NCBI GenBank assembly: GCA_950097015.1
Contig: CATNEN010000007.1
Coordinates: 9,363,001 to 9,427,000 of the forward strand
Source: Macrostomum hystrix
Taxonomy: Eukaryota; Platyhelminthes; Macrostomidae
Length of the DNA: 64,000 bases
Direction: 5' to 3'
The translations under genes and the position numbers were made by a program. The notes under the pieces were generated by a model. It had not been told where the DNA came from, made no database searches, and saw only the letters and a program-made list of their open reading frames with translations. Positions 48,621 to 60,600 of this stretch are shown one piece after another. Every line of letters begins with the position of its first letter. The stretch's first letter is position 1.

Positions 48621-51600
48621 TGCAGATTGGAGCCACAGTGGCGCCCAGCCCGCTGCCCTCTGCCCCGATGACGAGCCGAAGCAATCGGGTAAGTCGGGCC
48701 TGCAAGACCACCGAGCTGGCCGGCAGCTACTGGGCAAACTTTTCATTTTGCATCCATGGCTTTTCTCCAAAGTTAGTGTCCCGCCATTGAGTACTTACAG
48801 CAGCAGGCACAAACCATTCAGATATTACATTCATTACATTTTAAATGAAAGTTAATCATTTGAATTCGCGCCAAATGATCGGCAATGCAGTAGATTTCGG
48901 CTTGTCTCCATGGCAACTGAGAGAATTGCAGTCGTTCTGCTTGTACTTTCAAATTTCGCATCTAAGTACTGATCGCTCATGCTTTCTTTTTGATTCTGTT
49001 TCCCTGCACCTGTCCATCAGCGAGTCGTACAGCTGTGCGAACCTCCCTTCTCCGCGAGTACTCGCCGAACTGACTGGACAGTCCGCACAGAGTGCGCAGC
49101 CGCTGTTCGCAATGCTAGGCAGTCACTAGGGGAGACGGCAGGGCCAGGATTTGGCCAAAAAGGAAAGGGATATGAAGACTCGCGTGCATTTATAAACCGC
49201 TCACCTCCCCGCCTACCTTGGACACTCCTGTCCACGTTCCGTTTCTTTGTGTATTGGCCTGAGCGTCGATTCATTCTACGAACCTTTTCCTTTAATTTTT
49301 TTGCCCTCTCTTAAGTTTGCCCAAGCCGATTCTTTTCTTATTTTGGTCTTCCACTCTAGAGTCGTTCAATAGCAAAAACTCACTCTCAGTTCACTCTCAG
49401 TTCACTCTCAGTTCACTCTCAGCTCACTCTCAGTTCACTCTCAATTCACTCTCAATTCACTCTCAGTTCACTCTCAGCTCACTCTCAGCTCACTCTCAGC
49501 TCACTCTCAGCTCACTCTCAGCTCACTCTCAGCTCACTCTCAATTCACTCACAATTCACTCTCAGTTCACTCTCAGTTCACTCTCAGCTCACTCTCAGTT
49601 CACTCTCAGTTCACTCTCAGCTCACTCTCAGCTCACTCTCAGCTCACTCTCAATTCACTCTCAATTCACCCTCAGCTCACTCTCAGCTCACTCTCAGTTC
49701 ACTCTCAGTTCACTCTCAGTTCAGTCACTTCACTCTCAGGTCACTCCTAGCTCGCTTCAGTGAATGACCTTGGCCAGCATTGACGAACTGGACTACGATG
49801 GCCTCTCCTTGCAGGGCGAGCCGCAGCTGCAGCTGCAGCAGACGGTGGATGAATTCGTCAGGCAGAACATCAGCATGCGGATCTGCGGAAAGTACATCCC
49901 CAACACGGCCGAGTAAGTTCACTTTCCTAATTGCGCCCAACTGATATGCAGCTGAAAGTTTATTAATATGCCATCTCGATTGTGATAGTGCTCACTTTGA
50001 GCAGCTGGAGCATAAAATGTACTCACATCAGCGAATGAAAAGCATTCCCCCACCGAATATCGATTGCAGAGTCACTCCGAACTCCAGGTGAGTAGCAGCT
50101 AACAATGCAAATCAGCAATAGCCTTGTCTCAGAATGCTGCAACTGCCTGAACCTCAGTGCAGCTGCTGCAGCATCTATTTGGGAGGTGGGGCGGGTGACC
50201 AGGGCGGGGTTGGAAGTTATAAACAGCTCTGTGAGCTCACTAGCCTTCTCCAGTGCTCGTGGGAACCCGCAGTGAGCCTGGGAACCCCTGTTCTCAAATT
50301 GCCGAGCGCTGTGCTCAAGGAATTCCTAGTTTCTAAAATAAATACCGAATCATTCCAGTACCCCTGTGAGATTCCATGACCCTTTAGTGAATGCTAGTTT
50401 TAGAAGTCCCGGATCCAGCCTTGCTGCCTTACTCATTATTTGATATTTAATGAGAAATCAGTAATTTTGTGCTCAAATGAGCTCCATGGCTGAAATGATT
50501 AGCTCATTAAATTAGACACTCATTATCGCTAATTGTGTTGCGCCTCCTACCGGATTAGGAGCAGAAATATTCAAGTGCACAATTACCGGACTCAGTGTTT
50601 TAAATGTGTCATCATCGCAATAAATTGCTTCAGAAGTGCAGCCGTGGCTTATCCTCGTTCGTAACGCAATAAAACTAAAACTCGCGACTGATTAGCAGTG
50701 TGAAAGAGAAGCGCACTTTTTAATTGTTCGTCGTGATTTTGTTTAAATGTGTATCAGATGCGCGTCATTTTTGTTCCGCAGTATGTTCGGAAATGGCGGT
50801 GCCTGTTCTGAAATTTTATCCGATTCCGGACTTCAGCCTGCTCAAAAAACTCAAAGCTGTGGATAATTTTATGGCTTAAAATAGATTTTATATTAATTTA
50901 ACTCCCTGATGAATAATAATAATAATAATTGCAGGAGGGCTGCGGGCAATGACACATCATTTAGTGGCATTAGACCCGCAGCCAGCGAGGAGGCAATTCT
51001 GCCCATTTCGCTGGCTCCTGAGCACACACGCACACAGATACCGTACGCAGGCAAACGCTCACACAGGCGTGTACATTCGCCCTGACTTTCTCATCGTCAG
51101 GCAGTGTACATTTCACTGTGCCTTGGAAGTTGGCCCTCAAGGGCGTAAATTGCACGACAAGCCCTCCAAGCCTTCTCTCCGCGGCTGCGCCCCAAATAAA
51201 TGTGGCCTCGCCGTGGAATCGAACTTAGGGACCGTGGTGCGAGAGGCAAACGCGATAACCGCTCTGCCACAGACCCCCTAACTCCCTGATGAGGTAACAT
51301 GATTATTTTATCTCTGGTTGCTGGGGACAATAACACGTTGCTAAGGAGAGTATTACAGCCTCACTCACTGTGGGGCTGTAATTAAGCCATTCGATAACTG
51401 CTTTAGTGCCAAAGCCCCATCGCGACAGTCGTGCAAGGTGACGCGGTACCCCGAACCCGCCCTCAGCGCCTCAATTTGTCACTGCAACCGGCCGCCCCAG
51501 TGGCACCGGGACCAGGGCATCCCGGTGGACCTGACGCCGACGCCGCAGCAGCAGCCGAAGGAGAAGTGGCGCACAGAGAGCTGCGCCCGGGTGGTGCCCA

Positions 51601-54600
51601 CCAACGCCTGCGGCCGCATGAAGCTGCAGGGCTTCGGCCGGCTCGGCATCAGGCACAAGCCGCACGTGAGTAGGGCCAGCCATTCACTTGACATGGGCAT
51701 CCAGATGTGCCTTTCTTGTCAAAAAGCAACTTTCAGCTCGAGGACAGTGGGAAAGCCGTAGTAGGGGAGTTTTGTGTCAGTGGCTTCAGTTAGTTGCTGC
51801 ATAGAATAAGAGCACGATTGCTCTCTATTGACAGGTTCGGAGGATTGTGTTCTGTTCTACGAGTAGTTTTAGTGGATCGAGAGTCCGATTTACGACTTGA
51901 AAGTCCGGGGTTCGATTCCCGGATTCAATATAACAATTTATGTCCATGTGTCCAGAGCAAGAAACTTAACTCTGCATTGCTTTAGTTTAGGAAGGTGGAC
52001 TTGAGGCTGGACTGAACAGCGGTACGCAGGGGCAGGTGGAGTCAATTGAAATGATTAGTTTTTTAGAAGTGAATATGCCGTACTTATGGAGACCTAAACT
52101 CGTTAGCTTTTCAAATAACCTTATGAAACCGATTTGAGTTATAAAAATTATTAGAGAATTTGGTCTTTGGGCATCCGACTCCACTCCCCTTCACAACTGC
52201 TCTGCAGTACATTCGCATCGACTCTGAGACCCGCGACTTTGACGCCCTGTGGGAGCTGATGACGAGCCCGAAGTACTGGGCAATGCCGCTGCCTGACCTC
52301 GTGCTATCCGTGAGCGGCGGCGCCAAGAAGATGGAGAAAATGTCTGCCAAGCTGCTCAAGAAGGTCAAGCTGGGACTCACCAACGTGGCCAGCGGAGTCA
52401 AGAGTGAGTTGCTGGCTGGGCTGGGCTGACCCTAAACACATTGGAGTCTAGAACTTTAGTACTTATTTGTCACGAGTGTCTAGTCTTGTAAGTCCCGAGT
52501 GTCTAGACTTATGAGTCACGAGTGTCTAGTCTTGTGAGTCACGAGTGTCTAGTCTTGTAAGTCCCGAGTATCTAGACTTATGAGTCACGAGTGTCTAGTC
52601 TTGTGAGTCACGAGTGTCTAGTGAGTCACGAGTGTCTAGTGAGCCACGAGTGTCTAGTCTAGTGAGTCACGAGTGTCTAGTGAGCCACAAGTGTCTAGTC
52701 TAGTGAGTCACGAGTGTCTAGTGAGCCATGAGTGTCTAGTCTTGTGAGTCACGAGTGTCTAGTCTAGTGAGTCACGAGTGTCTAGTCTAGTGAGTCACGA
52801 GTGTCTAGTCTAGTGAGTCACGAGTGTCTAGTGAGTCACGAGTGTCTAGTGAGTCACGAGTGTCTAGTGAGCCATGAGTGTCTAGTCTTGTGAGTCACGA
52901 GTGTCTAGTCTAGTGAGTCACGAGTGTCTAGTCTAGTGAGTCACGAGTGTCTAGTGAGTCACGAGTGTCTAGTGAGTCACGAGTGTCTAGTGAGTCACGA
53001 GTGTCTAGTGAGTCACGAGTGTCTAGTGAGTCACGAGTGTCTAGTGAGTCACGAGTGTCTAGTGAGTCACGAGTGTCTAGTGAGTCACGAGTGTCTAGTG
53101 AGTCACGAGTGTCTAGTGAGTCACGAGTGTCTAGTGAGTCACGAGTGTCTAGTGAGTCACGAGTGTCTAGTGAGTCACGATTGTCTAGTGAGTCACGAGA
53201 GTGACAACCGCCCTGGCATTTCGCAGCCGCGTGGATCCTGACCCCCGGCTTCAACCTGGGCTGCAGCCAGCTGGTCGGGCAGGCCATCCAGGAGTACAAC
53301 TTCGCTGGCGGTGGCCAGCAGATCTGGGTGATAGGAGTGTGCTCATGGGGCGCCGTGTACAACAGGGAGTGCCTGGAGATCACAGGAGCCAACGTGAGTC
53401 CATAAAAATGGCGGTAGGGAATGCCGATTATGGAATAAACGTGTGTAGTAAAAAGTGCAATTGTTTTCATTGTTACTGCATAATGCACTGAAAAATGTGA
53501 GTCCAAGAAGCTGACACCTAAAAGCGTATTCTTAGTCGGACTGAGGTGCTTGGGTGAAAGTGGTTGCTCAAAACTGATGCTTTCTGTTCTTAAACCCGCG
53601 CTTTTAGACTGCGAGCTACTCCTCCTACAAAGTAAGCCTTGTACTCTTACTGATGCAGCATCTGTGTTGTGCGCCATTCTTTAGCATGCTGAGTTTCACC
53701 GCGTGTATTTATTTTAACTACCGATAGCTTTAAGGGATGCAAATATCAAAAGGGATTGTTTCTATCTATTTATTAAAAGGCCGTCGATTTCTCCGTGAGA
53801 TATGAAAGCGATCTCGTGAGAAATTCTTATGAGCATTAAATTTCTAAACCTACGTGCGAAAACGGCCTTTTTTGTTTATGGCCCAATCGGGAAATTTGTC
53901 TTAACTGACATAAGAAAATGTATAGACAAAATATCTGTAATATGACCCCTGAGAGAATGTTTTGAGGAGATGATGTAACCCTTGATTTCCTCACGGACTC
54001 ACGGATCGCAAGTGGTACATCCCACTTCTAGTGGTCATTAGAAGGAGCGTATTGTGACGATCTCGGTGTGGACCCAGGCGAAATAAATAACGACAAAGCT
54101 CGGCGAAGATTTGTGTAGCGATAGCACTTAGACAATGACGGTAGTCACAGGCGATGACGAGTATTATTATTGAATTATTGAAGTAGGGTTGAATCCCTTC
54201 TTGCACTGCGGCGGGCAACAGTTATGAAGTGAGGATAACAGAGGCTGAGATGCCGGTGGCTAAGGAGTGGCGTGATCGCATGGCAGTGCACTTCTGAGAC
54301 TAGATGGCTAGGTGGCGTGGTACAATGGATTCAGGGCACTTAAAAACTCACTACGCTAAGGAGTGGCGCGGCGGAAGTGGAGCGGTGCGGCGGAAGGAGG
54401 GAGGGAGGGATGGAAGGTGGTCCCGAGCCCGAGCCATCAGCCAGACGAACAGATAAGGAGCGGGCTGGGGGTGGGCGCACAAAACAGAAGCTTAATTTTG
54501 ACCCGGCATAATTTATGCCTGGCCTTACAATTGGCTCGCGCAAAAATGCTAACTAAAAAGAAATTAATGATCGCAGAGTACATAAATCTTCCGGTCGCAT

Positions 54601-57600
54601 TGCACAAATTGAGATGGTTTCGAACTCAAACGTTTGCTTAAAGTAGCCAATTAAACATTTTAACAATTGGCGGGAATGAATATTAAATTGACAAAATTCC
54701 AACATGAGTTAAAATGGCCCTAGTCAGATCCACATTCAATGACAACGTCACAGTATATTGAAGAAGTGTCTTGCGCGGCCGCCCCCCCTTCGGCCCGCGG
54801 GGGCAATGTACGCAAAGGGCAAGCCAAGACGCTTCTTAATTTATTACCTTATCTCATTCCCTGTCCCCCAAGTCCAACGTACATAGACCAAAGACCAAGT
54901 CCAAGACCATTGGTCATATATTACTTTTCAAGCTTTCATTATAATCGTGCGTGCGTTCTGATTTTTTAAACCTTTTAAATCGTCTGGGCCCTACCCTACC
55001 GGCCCTTGAAATTGGCCCAGGAATGATGGGCGAAAACCGCGAAACAGAGCGCGCTCCACCTGGCGGCCGCTCCCTTCGACCCGCGGGGCAATGTACGCAA
55101 AGGGCAATGTACGCAAAGGGCCATGTACGCAAAGGGCAATGTACGCAAAGGGCAATGTACGCAAAGGGCAATGTACGCAAAGGGCAATGTACGCAAAGGG
55201 TTAGTACGCAATGTAAGGGTTATGTAAATGTAAGGGTTATGTAAATGTAAGGGTTAGTACGCAAAGGGTAATGTACGCAAAATGTACGCAATGTACGCAA
55301 AGACCGCCCCCCCCTAAAACCAGGCAAAACCTGGTTGCGCCACTGGTGTCTTGTACTCGTACGAATGATAGAGTGCAGAATTTCCGATAGCTTTGTTGCT
55401 GATTTATCTTGATTTATAAGTTCTAGTTCTAACGAATGCGAGCTTTGTTTTGCACCAGACTTTGAGTAGATTGTTTGATTATTTTTATTTTTTTGCACGA
55501 AAGGTCACCGAAATCGAGTTCAGTTAGCAGCTGAGAAGGTTTTCAGATCTGTCGCAAGCTCACAGCTCACAGAATTTTTTTTTGAAAATTCTAAAATATC
55601 CATGAGTTGTTTCGCCACAAATTGCTTATGCACTTACTTTTATGCATCCCACTTTGATTTTTACCTTGAATTGATCATTCTAAGCAAAAAAAATTTTAAA
55701 AATAAATCTCGTTGTAAGATCTCTGGAGTGCACGTGGCAACAAACCAGGTGGGCCCTCATTTCACTCGTGTCGGCTTCCTTCAACCGAAGCTACAGGGAA
55801 ATGCTTAATTTCACCCGGTGGGATTTGGACGCCAGAAACTATGCGTTGACAGCCCAGGGACCCTCATTCGTGTACGAATGTGCTTTTGGTTGCACCTTGA
55901 TTTAATTTTAAGCTAGCGGAACTGACGAAAAGTACTTGAAATTAAAATTCGCCACGCTTGATTTTCATTCTACAACATACCAAAACTGCGTCTGGAAATC
56001 TTGTCTCTAGCCACAGAGCAGAGCGGAGAAGATGGACACAGTCGAGTACGCGAACTGCGCTGAAAACCCAGGTCGAGGCCAGGCTGCCATCGAGCCGAAC
56101 CACACGCACTTCATCTTCTGCGACAACGGCACTCTGCGCTACTTTGGCACCGAGATCGACTTCCGTGCCGAGTTTGAGCAGTACGTTGTCACCAAGCTTA
56201 AATCGCTGGTCAGCGATGTGAAGGACGCGTTCAACCCGCCTGTTGTCCAGCTCGTCATCGAGGGAGGAAAGAAGGCCGTGCTCATGGCGGGTGAGTCGGT
56301 ATTATAATGACCGCATTGAACAGAAAACCGTAAACCACTGACTACTAAAGTAGTCTAACTATCTAGCTAACTATCTAGCTAACTAACTGGCGAACTAACT
56401 GGCGAACTAACTACTAGTGGTGCTTGTCAAAAACCAAAACTCTAAACTGTGAAAAGTTTAAGCGCCGCTTCGCACCGCAGGCAAGGGCGCGGAGGCGGGT
56501 ACCCCGGTGATCACGGTGCAGGGCTCCGGCAGAGCGGCCAACGAGCTGGCCTTCTTCCGCAACATCCGCAGCCTCCACCGAGGCGCTGATGATGAATTTG
56601 TGTGCCGAAAAATCAAGGAGATGCTGGAGCATTACGATTCCCAGTGGCACTGCAACGAAGCCGAGTCGGCGGAGATCACTCAAGTGAGACAAGAGCCCTG
56701 GATACTCCGAGCTTATATTCCGTTTCTGTTTTTGCTACTTCTTGCCATAAAAAAAGTTTTTTTCAGTTTGGCATGAAAAAAAGTATTTTGCTTTGCTCGT
56801 ATTTGCTCATGTCTGAACATATTTGCGTAGTGTAATGATAATAGCAATCACAGAAAAATAAAATCACTGCTCTCAGATGCTGCTGCAGTTCTCCAAAGAA
56901 GACCCAGCTGCCAAGTTCGACAGCAGCATGCTGTCCGTGTACAACCCTGAGCTGGACGAGGACATGGCCAAGACCATCCTGTACACATTCTTTAAGCACA
57001 AAGACTACAAGAACAGCACAATGACGCAGGTGAGAGTACAAGGCCTTCTTCTCGTGTTGCTAATAGACTGTCGTCAAAACTTTTTCTGAGAGATGTACTA
57101 TAACGAAAGTCAGCAATTTTCAATGGTAAAGTTTCTTTTCCATCACGGATCGTCAGAGTCAATCCAATATGCGACAACAAGCACTTTGAACACCGCAATC
57201 ACATCGAATCCAGGTGCGCCTGTGCATGGCCTGGCATCGGGCGGACATCGCCGCAGCCGAGATATTCGCCGAGGCGCGCAAGTCCAAGTGGAAGGACATG
57301 AACCTGCAGCGCGCCATGAAAGAGGCTCTCAACAAGCAGCAGGGGGACTTTGTCAAGCTGTTCCTGGAGCACGGCATCGACCTGTCCAAGTTTCTCTCCA
57401 TGGAGACGCTGGCCGAGCTCTACGCGAAGGTTGGCTTGCGTCGCACCTTGCGTTGCGCCGTACAGTGCTTGGAAAGAGTGATTTTCAGAATAATTTTGTG
57501 CAATCTTTGCAGATGTTTCGCTCAGGAACTCAGCAGGCGGACCGGCTGCTGCACAAGCTGCAAAGGCTCACAGTAAGCCTCAAATACTGTCATGAACTGA

Positions 57601-60600
57601 CTGTTTTACTCTTAAAATCGTGAGGCAACTTTTTTCTGCTCATTCGATGTTCATTGAATTCCGTCTTCTCTAGTGCTGCTCATTCCGGGGCGTGACATCG
57701 CAGCAACTGTATGAAGCCTCCCTGGATAAGAAGCCGAATGCTGATGTGATTTTGGGGGCCGTGAACACGCTCATAAAAGTGTATACTGAGCACGCTGTTG
57801 ACAACCTCTATACTGACGGTGAGCAAAAATTTTCCAGACTTGACCAGGCCAGGCGAAGATCATACGCCGTAAAAGCATGACTTAAAACGTTGAACCAATT
57901 TTTGCTTATTTTTAGACAATCTCCGCGACAACCCGATGAAAGGCGCCTCGCCGCTCGCCCGCCCGCTGGTGCGAGACACGATCTTCCCGCCCTACGCCAA
58001 GAGCGGCAAGCGACGCTTCAGCTCCCAGGACCTGTTCCTGTGGTCCGTGCTCACGCACAACATTGAGCTGGCCATACTATTTTGGAAGCACGGGAAGGAC
58101 CAGATCGGCTCTGCTCTGATTGGCTACTCAATTCTCAACAACATGGCGCAGGATGCTGGGAAGCGCGGTGAGATGGAAGTCATGGAGCAGCTCACTCGGG
58201 ATGCTCATCGTTTTGAGCTGCTGGCTGTGGGTGTGCTGGAGGAGTGCAATAACGACCGCGCCATCTGTCGCCTGCTCCTGATTCGCAGCCTGCCCTACTG
58301 GAACCAGCAGACTGTGATGGCCATCGCTGATGCCAACCAGTGCATGGACATGCTGTACCAGACTCCCGTGCAGACTGTGCTCACACAGACCTGGATGGGA
58401 GGCGAGTTTTTCTGAATTGTCCATTTGACCAATTTTGTCCATAGGTAAACTAGCCACCTAGATAGATTCTTGTGTAAGCGGAGAATCCCCATTCGAGTCC
58501 CAGTTTCTTACGCGCTGGACTTCAACTCGAGTTTTCTCTCAGGAACTGGGGTGAGAACTTAACGCAACAAACATCTCCTGCAGATCAGAAGACCGTTTTT
58601 TGGACAACTTGGTTTGGCTAGTTGAAGACATGCCAGTCTCTTGTCTCATCTCTCATGTGTCTCATCTCTCATGTGTCTCATCTCTCATGTGTGTCATCAC
58701 TCATTTGTCTCATCTCTCATGTGTCTGATCTCTCATGTGTCTCAACTCTCATGTGTCTCATCTCTCATGTGTCTCAACTCTCATGTGTCTCATCTCTCAT
58801 GTGTCTCAACTCTCATGTGTCTCAACTCTCATGTGTCTCATCTCTCATGTGTCTCATCTCTCATGAGTCTCATCTCTCATGTGTCTCATCTCTCATGTGT
58901 CTCATCTCTCTCATCTCACATTTCTACTGTCAATGCGGCCCGCTGTCTTCGTTTAGATTGTCTCTCTGGCCCACCAGATAATAAGTTTGCCGACCCCTAT
59001 TCTACTCGTAGTTCAAAATTCGTGGCGTTTCAAGCACAAAATTTCTGTGCTATCCACGATTTTCTATGTTGCTACATATCTGCAGGCATGGAAGCCGACA
59101 CCAGCAACTGGCGGATCGTCCTGTGCATCTTCCTGCCCTTCCTGGTGCCTGCGCTGATCTTTAACAGGTATGGCTCCGATCAGCTGGAGGTCGATGACGA
59201 GGCCAATAATGCGGCCAGCGGCGAACAGTTTCGGCACATGAACTCCGTGATGAAGGACGTCGAAGTTGTGGACATTCAGGGGCCGCACGCCCGAGAAGCC
59301 ATGGAGGACCTGCAGGTAACTGTTGCCAATGTAAATCATTGTCACATTGAAATTCAAATACCCAACAAAACTGTCGCTAAAGTTATTATGGATCGCAAGT
59401 CCTTGCCCCCTTATCATTAGATGTCCAAACGCTTTTTTGATGGGACACAGAGAAGGCGAGAATTGCTGCCTCTCGGCTTGCGACGCAAATAACTTTTTTT
59501 GCGTCCGATGTTGCCAAGCAACATAGCTGCCGTACCCACTCTGCAGATGCGCTGCCGAGGCCTGGTCTGTCTGGCACATTGAATGTCGCCCTGGCCCAGT
59601 TTCTCTAGCCCGCCTATTCACAATCGCACGGCTATTTTTAGGTTTAGTTTGAAGCGCTACTTAGTTGCATATCACGGTCTCAGGATCAACTTTGCTTGCT
59701 CACTCTTTTTGCTCTTTAACTGTCCACAATTACCGACAACCATCTTGCGAAAACCTTTTTAGTGGGCCGATCAGGCTTGACCCGCTTCCAAGCGTGAGCT
59801 TTATGCTGGAACCATTTTTTGCTTTCTAATTCACACGTAATCCGAAAGAGTTGTGCAATTTTGCATTTAATGCTTGTTGTGGAAAATAATATGGAAAAAT
59901 TTCATTGTCATGTACAAGCAGTTCTGAAAAATGTGTTAAACCAGATCGAGGAGGCCATCTCAGACTTCAACAAGCAGAGCAAGCGGGAGATGCGCCTCAA
60001 GAAGCTGAAGCACCAGCGCCGCGGCTTCCTCACCATGCACTTCTGCACCTCCCTGCTGCTGTTCTACAGCGCGCCCATCTGCAAGTTCATCCTCAACGTC
60101 CTCAGCACCGCCATCTTCCTGCTGTTCTTTTCCTACATCGTTCTGGTGCAGCTGCACCCGACTCAGCGAGAGTGCCCGATCAATTCCACCTACTCGACCA
60201 GTCCGCCTGCCGAGGTGGAGCCGTACATCAGCTTCCCGCAGCCGCACGGCATTGAGATCTACATGTTCATTTGGGCATTCACCTTTGTTGTTGAGGAGTT
60301 CCGCCAGTTCTTCTCCAAGCAACAGCCTCTGGTGAAGAAGCTGGGAGAGCTGTCTTACTGGGACAAGTTTGACATGGTCATCTCCATCATGTTCATCCTG
60401 TGCCTAGTCCTGCGCCTAACGGTGTCCTGCCAGTACTTCGACTGGGTGAGGGACGCCTACGCCCTGACCTTGGCGTCCTGCTTTATTCGCTTCATGCAAT
60501 TCTACTACCCCAGCCAGTCTCTGGGACCGAAGGTCGTCATGATCATCAACATGGTTAGTGAATTTTTATCAACAAAATGGCGCACTGACGATGAATTTGT

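Noticed and set aside
52924-53677. Frames of repeated VSHECL / DTRDSLD peptides
   Set aside because: 18-bp minisatellite in TRPM B intron 5; no independent coding support.
55200-55270. Interstitial telomere repeat (aagggtta motifs)
   Set aside because: The units are gtaagggttat-type with irregular length, not TTAGGG arrays; they belong to the MITE interior.
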